A DNA stretch of 9,560 bases from positions 1 through 9,560 of the forward strand of contig DAIQOP010000143.1 in the NCBI GenBank assembly GCA_036787815.1, written 5' to 3'. The translations under genes and the position numbers were made by a program. The notes under the pieces are model-generated. The model was not told the origin of the DNA, ran no database searches, and saw nothing but the letters and a program-made list of their open reading frames with translations. Shown piece by piece: positions 1 through 6,965 of this stretch. This DNA comes from DATBAK01 sp036787815. Lineage in GTDB: Bacteria; Actinomycetota; Acidimicrobiia; IMCC26256; PALSA-610. How positions within the stretch are numbered: position 1 is the first letter of the stretch; each line of letters begins with the position of its first letter.

Positions 1-64
1 GGCGTCGTTCGTGGTCGCGACCGGCGCCCGCGTCCGCCGGTGCGGGGGAGCCGGTCGCGGTCAC
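1..64 (-). CDS. Possible start of a downstream gene, truncated by window edge
   Basis: On the minus strand a GTG at 64-62 overlaps the TGA stop of the epimerase gene (61-63) in a GTGA arrangement. The frame stays open for 21 codons to the window edge and begins (M)TATGSPAPADAGAG. The 4-base overlap matches the coupling used by other gene pairs here, which is the main reason to propose a gene. The visible residues are low-complexity Ala/Gly/Pro/Asp and show no recognisable domain. No clear Shine-Dalgarno precedes the GTG. It could equally be untranslated trailer; the function is unknown. Confidence 0.3.
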   Translation of the reverse strand, partial: MTATGSPAPADAGAGRDHERR

Positions 65-1188
65 CGCGACGCGAGCAGTCGATCGGTCGCCGCGACCGTG
101 AGCGCGGACGCGTGCCCGTCGCCGTAGGGGCTGGGCAGGTTCGCGAGCCGTTCGTGCACCGCGGCGATGTCGTCGAGCCATTCGCGCGCGGCGTCGGCGA
201 CGCCCGGGCCCGAGGGGACGAGGCGCGAGAAGGTGCCGAGCACCTCCGGTCGTTCGGTCGAGCGGCGCACGACGATCACCGGGCGCTTCACGACGCTCGA
301 CTCCTCCTGCACGCCACCCGAGTCCGAGACGAGCAAGGCGGCGGCGCCCATGAGGCCGAGGAACTCGCGGTAGCCGACCGGGGGAGTGACGAGCAGCTTG
401 TCGAGGAGCGGTTCGAGCCCGGCCTCCGCGGCGCGCACCGCGGTGCGGGGATGCAGCGGCAGGATCACGGGGATCGGCAACGCGGCGAGCTCGGTCAGGA
501 TCGTCGACAGCACGTCGGGGTCGTCGACGTTCTCGGGGCGGTGGAACGTCGCGAGCACGTAGCGGTCGTGCTCGACGCCGTGTCCCGCGAGAATCGTGTT
601 GGTGGCCGCGGCGTCGGGCCGGAGCGCGAGGACCGCCTCCACGACGGTGTTCCCCGTGACCGTGACGCGCGCCGCGCCCACGATGCCCTCGTGCGCGAGA
701 TTCGCCTCGCTGGTGGTCGTCGGGGCGCAGCAGAGATCGGCGAGATGGTCGACGACGGTGCGGTTGTGCTCTTCGGGCATCTCGCGGTCGTACGAGCGCA
801 GCCCGGCCTCGACGTGCACGAGGGGCAGCCGACCGGCGTTCGCGGCGAGTGCGCCCGAGAGCGCGGTGTTGGTGTCGCCCTGCACGACCACCGCCGCGAA
901 GGGCTCGGCCGCGAACAGCGATTCGAGCCCGACGGTCGCGTCGGCGATCTGGCGGCCGCGGCTCCCTCCGCCGATCGCGAGCCGGTGCTCGGGCGGCGGG
1001 AATCCGATGCCCGATTCGAACGCCGCCGCCATCTCGGGGTCATAGTGCTGGCCTGTGTGGATCGGACACGCGCGATCACCCAGCAGGGCGACCACACCGC
1101 GCAGCTTCACGGCCTCCGGTCGGGTGCCGTACACGACGGCGATCCGCTCCGATCCGGCCGGCGACTCCCGAGGATGCTCGTGTCCCAC
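61..1188 (-). CDS. wecB: UDP-N-acetylglucosamine 2-epimerase (non-hydrolysing)
   Basis: Cytoplasmic enzyme of the WecB/MnaA family that interconverts UDP-GlcNAc and UDP-ManNAc, a precursor for surface polysaccharides. The chosen GTG start gives 375 aa, the usual family length. Visible family motifs are GTRPEAVKL (residues 21-29), the VQGDTNT turn (102-108), HVEAGLRS (125-132), PEEHNR (138-143), HRPEN (216-220), SDSGGVQEES (288-297) and TERPE (311-315). These carry the conserved Asp, Glu and His residues of the active site and the UDP-binding Ser/Gly loop of the GT-B fold. The frame is also open upstream to an ATG at 1308, but those extra 40 residues are Arg/Ala/Pro-rich, precede the first beta strand and lack a ribosome site. 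It is divergent from the amino-sugar operon. It could instead be a WbpI-type epimerase acting on a UDP-diacetamido-uronic acid; motifs alone do not separate these. Confidence 0.93.
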   Translation of the reverse strand: MGHEHPRESPAGSERIAVVYGTRPEAVKLRGVVALLGDRACPIHTGQHYDPEMAAAFESGIGFPPPEHRLAIGGGSRGRQIADATVGLESLFAAEPFAAVVVQGDTNTALSGALAANAGRLPLVHVEAGLRSYDREMPEEHNRTVVDHLADLCCAPTTTSEANLAHEGIVGAARVTVTGNTVVEAVLALRPDAAATNTILAGHGVEHDRYVLATFHRPENVDDPDVLSTILTELAALPIPVILPLHPRTAVRAAEAGLEPLLDKLLVTPPVGYREFLGLMGAAALLVSDSGGVQEESSVVKRPVIVVRRSTERPEVLGTFSRLVPSGPGVADAAREWLDDIAAVHERLANLPSPYGDGHASALTVAATDRLLASR

Positions 1189-1507
1189 CACCAGTCCCCT
1201 TCGTGCTCGGCCAGTCTCTACCGGTTCGGGCAGCCCGGGCAGCCTAGTGACGGCCCGGATCGGTGCTGCTTCGCCACTTGTCGGCGCCGTTCGGCTCCGG
1301 TCCTTCATCGGCGGGGCTTGCAGGCCGATAGAGGCACTGACGAACGCAAGCGGTTCGAGAAGTCCATCACGGTTCTGGGCGGCGAGAGCCCCGAAATTGT
1401 CCTGCGGCTACGCTCGGTGGTCATTCGGAGGGTTGAGTCGACATGTGGGAACGGCGTGGGGTCGACGTGGGTACATCGAGCTCGAACAACTGGAAACGAG
1501 CTGACGC
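1189..1507. other. Divergent intergenic region between wecB and the amino-sugar operon
   Basis: This 319-bp spacer must hold the promoters for both directions. No convincing protein frame is seen. Weak candidates are a TANNNT hexamer TAGGCT on the minus strand (1246-1241) lying inside an inverted repeat CCGGGC (1235-1240) / GCCCGG (1253-1258), and TACGCT on the plus strand (1409-1414). Neither has a good -35 partner. Two GTCGAC palindromes stand 24 bp apart at 1437-1442 and 1461-1466 in the presumed leader of the aminotransferase gene, each followed by a TGTGGG or GTGGG tract. They could be an operator but may be chance in GC-rich DNA. No strong terminator or riboswitch was recognised. Confidence 0.5.
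1195..1200 (-). promoter_or_regulatory. Ribosome binding site deciding the wecB start
   Basis: Read on the minus strand, AGGGGA lies 6 bases before the GTG at 1188. Another GTG directly upstream (1191) is only 3 bases away and less well spaced. This site supports the 375-aa start over the ATG at 1308. Confidence 0.55.
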
Positions 1508-2743
1508 ATGACTGACCTGCGCCTTCCGGCAGCACTCGTGCTGCCATCGGATCAGGACGCGTCCGGGCGTTCGCTCGGCGACGAAGAGGTCGAGCTCCTG
1601 CGCGACGCGATCGCGAGCGGCACGCTCACGAGCACCAAGGGTTCACACGTCTCGGCGCTCGAGACCCGCTTCGCCGAGATGCTCGGTGTGCAGGTGGGTG
1701 TCGCGTGCGCGTCCGGCACCGCCGCGGTGCATGTCGCGGTCGCGGCCGTCGACCCCGAGCCCGGTGACGAGATCGTCACGACCGCCATCACCGACATGGG
1801 CGCGCTCGCGCCGCTGCTCTACCAGGGCGTCGTCCCGATGTTCGCCGATGTCGACCCGGTCACGATGAACGTCACCGCCGACACCGTCGAAGCGGCCATC
1901 TCCGACCGCACCCGGGCCGTCATCGCGACCCACCTGTTCGGCCTGCCGTGCGACATGCGCGGCATCGAGGCCGTTGCCGCGCGGCACGGCATCCCGGTGA
2001 TCGAAGACTGCGCGCAGGCGTTCCTCGCCCGCAGCGGTGGACGGCTCGTCGGTTCGATCGGGCGCATCGGTTGCTTCAGCCTCCAACAGGGCAAGCACAT
2101 CACCACCGGTGAGGGCGGCCTCGTCGTCAGCGACGACGTCGAGCTCGGGCACCACATGCGCCGCTACGTGAACAAGGCGTGGGACTACTGGTCCTCGCCG
2201 ACCGACCACGATTTCCTGGCGCTCAACTACCGCCTCAGCGAGCTGCAGGGCGCGGTGGGCCGCGCGCAGCTCGAGAAGCTCGACGCGGGAGTGGCCGTCC
2301 GCATCTCGAACGCGGTGCACCTCAACGCGATGCTCGCCGACGTGCCCGGCCTCACGGTTCCGGAGCCCGCGCCCGGCGACGTCCACAGCTACTGGCGCTA
2401 CGCGCTGATCGTCGATCCCGCGGTCGTTCCGGGTGGCCCGGGCGCTCTCGCGGCCGAGCTCAAGCTCGGCGGCATCGCGTCGGGGCCGCGGTACATCCAG
2501 AAGCCGGCGTTCCGCTGTGGCGTGTTCGTCCACCAGAAGACCTTCGGTTCGAGCCGCTGGCCGTTCACGCTCGCCCGCCCGGAAGCCCTCGACTACTCGC
2601 CCGAACGGTTCCCCGGAACCTTCGGTGCGCTCGAGCACGTGCTCGTGCTTCCCTGGAACGAGCGCTACACCCACGACCACGTCGAGGCCCTCGGCGAGTG
2701 CATCGCCGACGCGGTCGGCCGGCTCTCGGGCGGGCTCGCGTGA
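1508..2743 (+). CDS. DegT/DnrJ/EryC1/StrS family sugar aminotransferase
   Basis: PLP-dependent aminotransferase of 411 aa, fold type I, expected to transfer an amino group (usually from glutamate or glutamine) to a keto-sugar nucleotide in the cytoplasm. Visible features are the phosphate-binding SGTAA (69-73), the PLP-ring Asp in IEDCAQ (D167), and the Schiff-base Lys in FSLQQGKHITTGEGG (K196). NYRLSELQGAVGRAQLEKLD follows at 240-259 in a form typical of the family. The start is the ATG with a weak GGAAACGAG 7 bases upstream; the N-terminal LPSDQDASGRSLGDEE is the usual opening. The SLQQGKH signature differs from the SFxPxKNLG form common in WbpE/DesV-type enzymes and is closer to what I recall for StsC-like cyclitol aminotransferases, so the substrate is uncertain. 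Its stop overlaps the start of the dehydrogenase gene (GTGA), implying translational coupling. It is first in the operon. Confidence 0.9.
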   Translation: MTDLRLPAALVLPSDQDASGRSLGDEEVELLRDAIASGTLTSTKGSHVSALETRFAEMLGVQVGVACASGTAAVHVAVAAVDPEPGDEIVTTAITDMGALAPLLYQGVVPMFADVDPVTMNVTADTVEAAISDRTRAVIATHLFGLPCDMRGIEAVAARHGIPVIEDCAQAFLARSGGRLVGSIGRIGCFSLQQGKHITTGEGGLVVSDDVELGHHMRRYVNKAWDYWSSPTDHDFLALNYRLSELQGAVGRAQLEKLDAGVAVRISNAVHLNAMLADVPGLTVPEPAPGDVHSYWRYALIVDPAVVPGGPGALAAELKLGGIASGPRYIQKPAFRCGVFVHQKTFGSSRWPFTLARPEALDYSPERFPGTFGALEHVLVLPWNERYTHDHVEALGECIADAVGRLSGGLA

Positions 2744-3799
2744 GCGCGCCGCTGCGATTCGGTCTCGTCGGTGCGGGCGGTATCGCCCAGGCCTACGTGC
2801 AGGTGCTCGCGGATCTCGACGAGGCCGTCGCGGTCGGAGTCGCCGATCCGCGCTCCGAAGCCGCGAACGCGGCCGCATCGACGCTCGGGTGCCGCAGCTT
2901 CGGCGACGTCGAGTCCCTCGCCGACGGCACAGCGCTCGACGGCGTGATCCTCTGCACGCCACCCGCCACGCACGTGGAGCTGGCGGAGTACTTCGTGCGG
3001 CTGGGTGTGCCGGTCCTGTGCGAGAAGCCCTTCGCGGTGAAGCCCGGCGAGGCCCGCCGCCTGATCGCATTGGCCGACGCCGCTTCGGTCACCGTCACGA
3101 TGGCCGCCAAGTTTCGCTACGTCGACGACATGCACCGCGCCCGCGACATCCTCGACTCGGGCGCGCTCGGCGAGCCGATCCTGTTCGAGAACGTGTTCGC
3201 CTCGCGTGTGTCGATGGGCGGACGTTGGAACGCCCGGCCCGAGATCTCCGGCGGCGGAGTGCTGATCGACAACGGCACCCACTCCGTCGACATCGCCCGG
3301 TTCTTCCTCGGCCGGATCTCCGACGTGCACGCCGTCGAAGGCAAGCGGNNNNNNNNNNAAGCTGTTCGAGGCGTATTTCGCCGCCTCCAACGACACGGCG
3401 CAGATGTTCCTGCGGACCGAACAGGACGTGCTCGGCAGCGTCGACCTGTCGTGGAGCATCGACAAGTCGGTCGACTACTTCGTGCGCATCTGTTGCAGCG
3501 AGGGGACCATCGAGGTCGGCTGGAAGGTGTCGCGCTACCGCAAGGCGGGCGCGAAGGAGTGGACGGTCTTCGGGCCCGGCTACGACAAGGTCGCCGCGAT
3601 GCGGGCCGAGATCCTCAACTTCGCCCGGGCGTTGCGCGGCCGGGAACGCCTGCTGATTACCGCCGACGACGCGATCGCATCGGTCGACGTGATCGCCGCC
3701 GCCTACCGTTCGATCACCCGGCGGCAATGGGTGACCGTCGCAACCCCGCCGGTGCGCATCGTCGGCGACTCCACCGCACGCGCCGCCGAAGTCGCCTGA
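2740..3799 (+). CDS. Gfo/Idh/MocA family sugar dehydrogenase, interrupted by an assembly gap
   Basis: NAD(P)-dependent oxidoreductase, probably oxidising a sugar-nucleotide hydroxyl to the ketone used by the neighbouring aminotransferase. The GTG at 2740 overlaps the previous stop. The first 203 residues show the Rossmann motif GLVGAGGIAQAY (8-19), CTPPATH (72-78), EKPFAVKP (95-102) with the conserved Lys, and GGGVLIDNGTHSVDIARFF (171-189) with the catalytic-type Asp and His. Ten Ns then interrupt the gene. It resumes on a codon boundary at 3359 with KLFEAYF, followed by NDTAQMFLRTEQDVLGSVDLSWS and the C-terminal sheet. The two parts total 349 aa plus the missing piece, close to the usual 340-380 aa. 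The second half appears one frame off only because 10 Ns is not a multiple of three. I treat it as one intact gene in the organism. WbpB/WlbA-type dehydrogenases are the nearest functional analogues. Confidence 0.88.
3349..3358. other. Assembly gap (10 Ns) inside the dehydrogenase gene
   Basis: A run of exactly ten Ns. The codon before it is complete (GGC AAG CGG, ending at 3348), and the correct reading frame begins exactly at 3359. The true missing length should therefore be a multiple of three if the gene is intact, and ten is a placeholder. Any translation running straight across this point is an artefact. Confidence 0.97.
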
Positions 3800-3854
3800 C
3801 CGACATTCGCAAACCCGGCCGTCACCACCACCGACGGTCTCGCTCCTCGAGAAC

Positions 3855-3860
3855 GGGAGG
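3855..3860 (+). promoter_or_regulatory. Ribosome binding site of the acetyltransferase gene
   Basis: GGGAGG lies 3 bases before the GTG at 3864. The spacing is short but the match to AGGAGG is the best nearby, and it is needed because this gene is separated by 64 bp from the gene before it rather than overlapping. No terminator-like hairpin was recognised in that 64-bp spacer, so read-through is likely. Confidence 0.5.
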
Positions 3861-3863
3861 CTC

Positions 3864-4520
3864 GTGAGCGACCCGGTTGCCCCACGCATCCATGCCACGG
3901 CCGAGATCGAAGCCGGTGTCGAGATCGGCGCGGGCACGGCAGTCTGGGCCGATGTGCACGCGCGCCGTGGTGCGCGGATCGGCCACGACTGCATCATCGG
4001 GGAGAAGACGTATCTCGGCCCCGACGCCGTGGTCGGCAACCTCGTCAAGCTCAACGCAATGGTGTACGTGCCCACCGGCGTGACGATCGAAGATGGTGTG
4101 ATGGTGGGTGCAGGAACGATCTTCACCAACGACCGGTATCCCCGGGGCACCGACCCCGAGCTGCGGGCGCTGCGCGACTCCGATGCCGACGAGCACACGC
4201 TCGCGACGCTCGTCGCGCAGGGTGCGAGCATCGGCGCCGGAGCCACGATCGGCTGCGGGATCACGATCGGGCGGTGGGCGATGGTGGGGATGGGCAGCGT
4301 CGTGACGCGCGATGTCGAGCCCTTCCATCTCGTCGCCGGTAGCCCGGCGCGCCCGATCGCGATCGTCTGCCGGTGCGGTGAGCCCGTCTGGCGCTTCCCT
4401 CACACCGGCGCTCCCGACGATGCCGAGGGCCGTTGCGACGCGTGCGGGCGGCGCTACCGAGTCGCCGGTGCCGTGGTGGAGGAGCTCGACGCGTCGGCCC
4501 ACGGGGGAGCGCGCCGATGA
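3864..4520 (+). CDS. Hexapeptide-repeat (LbH) sugar N-acetyltransferase with zinc-knuckle tail
   Basis: A 218-aa left-handed beta-helix acyltransferase resembling WbpD/WlbB and FdtC, which acetylate an amino group on a nucleotide sugar using acetyl-CoA. Hexapeptide repeats run from about residue 8 to 90 (AEIEAGVEIGAGTAVWADV, ARIGHDCIIGEKTYLG, TIEDGVMVGAGTIFTND) and again from 120 to 150 (ASIGAGATIGCGITIG, MVGMGSVVTRDV). The inserted loop FTNDRYPRG (87-95) is typical of this sugar N-acetyltransferase group. The GSPARPI segment (159-165) ends the helix. A short C-terminal domain follows with C169-x-C171 and C191-x-x-C194-G, which looks like a zinc knuckle. The GTG start has a GGGAGG site. The stop overlaps the next start (ATGA). 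With the aminotransferase and dehydrogenase upstream, the inferred role is to acetylate the newly made amino sugar. Confidence 0.87.
   Translation: MSDPVAPRIHATAEIEAGVEIGAGTAVWADVHARRGARIGHDCIIGEKTYLGPDAVVGNLVKLNAMVYVPTGVTIEDGVMVGAGTIFTNDRYPRGTDPELRALRDSDADEHTLATLVAQGASIGAGATIGCGITIGRWAMVGMGSVVTRDVEPFHLVAGSPARPIAIVCRCGEPVWRFPHTGAPDDAEGRCDACGRRYRVAGAVVEELDASAHGGARR
4503..4509 (+). promoter_or_regulatory. Ribosome binding site deciding the FAD oxidoreductase start
   Basis: GGGGGAG sits 7 bases before the ATG at 4517, which itself overlaps the acetyltransferase stop. It supports this ATG over an in-frame upstream opening at 4433 that lies within the acetyltransferase coding region. Confidence 0.65.
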
Positions 4521-5923
4521 CCACGCCGGTGACCACGCCGGTGAGCACGAACCACGAGGCCGAGGAACGGCGCACGATCGCGATCGTGGGCGGCGGGATG
4601 CTCGGCCTCACGCTCGCGCACCGGCTCGCGCAACAGGGGCGACCGGTCACGTTGTACGAGGCCGCACCGACGCTCGGAGGGCTCGCGAGCGCGTGGAGCC
4701 TGCCGATCGACGGCGAGGATCCGATCGTCTGGGACCGTCACTACCACGTCACCCTGCTCTCCGACGCGCACACGCGCGGCATCCTCGCGGAGCTCGGTCT
4801 CGACGACGAGGTGCAGTGGGTACTCACCCGCACCGGCTACTACAGCGAAGGCCGGATGTCGTCGGTGTCGAACGCGCTGGAGTTCCTGCGCCTTCCCGCG
4901 CTCAACCTCGTCGACAAGGTTCGCCTCGGCGCGACGATCTGGTACGGATCGCGCGTCACCGACTGGCGCAAGCTCGAGCAGATCGACGTCGAGACGTGGT
5001 TGCGCCAACTCTCCGGTGGGCACGCGTTCCAGCGATTCTGGCTGCCGCAGCTGCGCGCCAAGCTCGGCGACGCGTACACCGAGACGTCGGCCGCGTTCCT
5101 CTGGGCGACCATCCAGCGGCTCTACGCGGCGCGCCGTTCGGGCCTCAAGGAAGAGCGCTTCGGCTACGTGCCCGGTGGGTACGCACGTGTGCTCGATCGA
5201 TTCGGCGCGCTCTTACGATCCGAAGGCGTGCACATCGAGCTCGGGGCACGCGTCGAGCGCGTCGAGTCGGTCGACGGCCGCGTCGAGGTCACGCGCTCCG
5301 GAGGTGTGGTCGACGAGTTCGACGACGTCGTCGTCACCACTGCTGCGCCGCTCGCGGCTCGGTTGTGCCCGCGCCTCGCTCCGGCCGAGGCGGCGCGCCT
5401 CGAGCGCACGCGCTACCAGGGCATCGTGTGCGCGTCGCTCGTGCTCCGCCGCCCGCTCGCGGGCTACTACCTCACGTACATCGCCGACGACGTGCCGTTC
5501 ACCACCGTCATCGAGATGTCGTCGCTCGTCGACCGCGCGCAGTTCGGTGGCCACACGCTCGTGTACCTACCCAAGTACCTGCCGCCCGACGACCCGTTCT
5601 TCGACGCGAGCGACGACGACGTCAGGGCCCAGTTCCTGCCCGCACTCTTCGACCTCTATCCCGAGCTCGTCGAAGACGACGTGCTCGCGTTCCGCGTGTC
5701 GCGCGTGCGCCAGGTCTTCGCGCTCTCGACGCTCCGCTATTCGGAGCGCGTCCCGCCGCTCCACTCGAGCCAGCCCGGGATCCACCTCTGTGGGAGCGCG
5801 CAGATCGTGAACGGCACGCTCAACGTCGACGAGGCGATCGCCCTCGCCGAGCGGGCCGCGCGCCGGCTCGGACCCGGTACCGAATCGCCGCGCCCGCGCA
5901 CGTCGGCGTGGCAACCGGCATGA
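4517..5923 (+). CDS. FAD-dependent amine-oxidase-like oxidoreductase
   Basis: A 468-aa flavoprotein of the protoporphyrinogen oxidase/phytoene desaturase/amine oxidase superfamily. After a Thr/Pro-rich 20-residue lead, the dinucleotide-binding motif IAIVGGGMLGLTLAHRLAQQ spans 21-40. It is followed by the ribose-binding Glu (TLYEAAPTLGG, E48) and the second Gly motif GGLAS. Other conserved stretches are WDRHYHV (72-78), FWLPQLRAKLGDAY (174-187) and GYVPGGYARVLDRF (216-229). The C-terminal FAD motif HLCGSAQIVNGTLNVDEAI starts near residue 423. No signal peptide or clear membrane helix is seen. The ATG at 4517 is chosen for its ribosome site and the ATGA overlap. The substrate is unknown: it could oxidise an amino or hydroxyl group of the sugar, or act on a lipid or polyprenyl partner. 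Its place between acetyltransferase and deacetylase genes argues for a role in the same glycan pathway. Confidence 0.85.
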   Translation: MTTPVTTPVSTNHEAEERRTIAIVGGGMLGLTLAHRLAQQGRPVTLYEAAPTLGGLASAWSLPIDGEDPIVWDRHYHVTLLSDAHTRGILAELGLDDEVQWVLTRTGYYSEGRMSSVSNALEFLRLPALNLVDKVRLGATIWYGSRVTDWRKLEQIDVETWLRQLSGGHAFQRFWLPQLRAKLGDAYTETSAAFLWATIQRLYAARRSGLKEERFGYVPGGYARVLDRFGALLRSEGVHIELGARVERVESVDGRVEVTRSGGVVDEFDDVVVTTAAPLAARLCPRLAPAEAARLERTRYQGIVCASLVLRRPLAGYYLTYIADDVPFTTVIEMSSLVDRAQFGGHTLVYLPKYLPPDDPFFDASDDDVRAQFLPALFDLYPELVEDDVLAFRVSRVRQVFALSTLRYSERVPPLHSSQPGIHLCGSAQIVNGTLNVDEAIALAERAARRLGPGTESPRPRTSAWQPA

Positions 5924-5952
5924 GCAACGTCATTCCGAACACCCCGTGCCGG

Positions 5953-5958
5953 TACCGT
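5953..5958 (+). promoter_or_regulatory. Candidate -10 element before the deacetylase gene
   Basis: TACCGT (TANNNT form) ends 8 bases before the ATG at 5967, a spacing that would allow a leaderless transcript. No clear -35 is visible, and a GAGGGG ribosome-site-like tract (5959-5964) is also present, so ordinary read-through with a normal leader is at least as likely. Confidence 0.2.
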
Positions 5959-5966
5959 GAGGGGCG

Positions 5967-6965
5967 ATGAAACCGCTCGCCAGCCTGTCGCTCGACCTCG
6001 ACAACGAGTGGTCGTACCTGAAGACCCACGGTGACCCGCAGTGGGAGGCGCTGCCGTCCTACCTCGACGTCGCGGTGCCTCGAGCGCTCGATCTGCTCGC
6101 CTCGCTCGATCTCACGATCACCTTCTTCGTCGTGGGCCAGGACGCCGCGCTCGAGCGCAACCAGCACGCGATCGCGGCGTTGTCGCACGCCGGCCACGAG
6201 ATCGGCAACCACTCCTTCCATCACGAACCGTGGTTGCACCGCTATTCCGTGGAGCAGGTGCGCGACGAGCTGTCGCGGGCCGAGGACGCGCTGGCCGAGG
6301 TGACCGGGATCGTCCCCGTCGGGTTCCGCGGCCCCGGCTACAGCCTGTCGCCGACGGTGCTCGAGGTGCTCGTCGAACGCCGGTACCTGTACGACGCGTC
6401 GACGCTTCCGACCGTCATCGGCCCGCTCGCGCGCGCCTTCTACTTCCGCTCGGCCCGGCTCGACGCCCGCCAACGCGAAGAGCGGGGCGACCTCTTCGGC
6501 AGCGCGAGCGAGGCGTTGCGCCCGCTGAACCCCTACCGATGGGACGTCGGCGCCGAGGGCATCGTCGAGATCCCGGTGACCACCCTGCCCGGGTTACGGG
6601 TGCCCTTCCACGTGTCGTACCTGCTCTACCTCGCCGGGCGCTCGCCCGCGCTCGCGCGCGCGTACTTCCGGACCGCGCTGCTCGCGTGCCGCACCGCGCG
6701 CGTCGCGCCGTCGATCCTGCTGCATCCGCTCGACCTCCTCGGAGCCGACGACGTGGGCTCGCTGTCCTTCTTCCCCGGCATGGCGATGAGCGGCAGGGAG
6801 AAGCGGGAGCTCGTCTCGGGCTTCCTGGCGCTGCTCTCGGAGCGCTTCGAGGTCTGCACGGTCGGCGAGCACGCGGCGTCGGTCGCCGGTTCCCCGCTCC
6901 CGGTGGTCGTGCCCGGCGCGCGCCGACCGGCTCGCCACTCCGCGCCCGCGGGGAGCCGCCGGTGA
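5967..6965 (+). CDS. Polysaccharide deacetylase family protein (NodB/CE4)
   Basis: A 332-aa protein with a NodB homology domain. Visible metal and catalytic motifs are SLDLDNEW (8-15, with D10 and D12), GHEIGNHSFHHEP (76-88, containing the H-S-x-x-H metal pair H82/H86), GFRGPGYS (119-126) and SILLHPLD (249-256, with H253). No signal peptide or transmembrane segment is seen, so it probably acts in the cytoplasm on a soluble or membrane-face substrate rather than on cell-wall glycan outside. The extended region between motifs, including GPLARAFYF and PFHVSYLLYLAGRS, is longer than in minimal chitooligosaccharide deacetylases. The start ATG follows GTGAGGGG at short spacing. The stop overlaps the glycosyltransferase start as GTGA. 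Inferred role: removal of an N-acetyl group from a sugar intermediate before or after transfer; the substrate is unproven. The C-terminal 30 residues are Arg/Ala/Pro-rich and probably disordered. Confidence 0.87.
   Translation: MKPLASLSLDLDNEWSYLKTHGDPQWEALPSYLDVAVPRALDLLASLDLTITFFVVGQDAALERNQHAIAALSHAGHEIGNHSFHHEPWLHRYSVEQVRDELSRAEDALAEVTGIVPVGFRGPGYSLSPTVLEVLVERRYLYDASTLPTVIGPLARAFYFRSARLDARQREERGDLFGSASEALRPLNPYRWDVGAEGIVEIPVTTLPGLRVPFHVSYLLYLAGRSPALARAYFRTALLACRTARVAPSILLHPLDLLGADDVGSLSFFPGMAMSGREKRELVSGFLALLSERFEVCTVGEHAASVAGSPLPVVVPGARRPARHSAPAGSRR
6950..6955 (+). promoter_or_regulatory. Ribosome binding site of the GT2 gene
   Basis: GGGGAG lies 6 bases before the GTG at 6962, inside the deacetylase coding region. 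It fixes the glycosyltransferase start; in-frame codons further upstream encode a low-complexity Arg/Ala/Pro shadow of the deacetylase gene. Confidence 0.6.

Noticed and set aside
40..1515. Long plus-strand open frame (491 codons) opposite wecB
   Set aside because: The minus-strand frame carries all the epimerase motifs; the plus frame is Arg/Gly-rich, low-complexity and has no recognisable domain. Long antisense frames are expected in GC-rich DNA.
1643..3070. Long minus-strand open frame spanning the aminotransferase and dehydrogenase genes
   Set aside because: It crosses two genes with clear family motifs and encodes an Arg/Ala/Asp-rich shadow with no domain.
2179..3867. Long plus-strand frame joining parts of three genes across the N gap
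   Set aside because: It includes out-of-frame aminotransferase sequence, the real N-terminal half of the dehydrogenase, and out-of-frame sequence after the Ns; it is an artefact of the 10-N placeholder.
4312..5970. Alternative 552-codon plus-strand frame over the FAD oxidoreductase
   Set aside because: Very Arg-rich with no motifs, while the overlapping frame has complete FAD-binding signatures.
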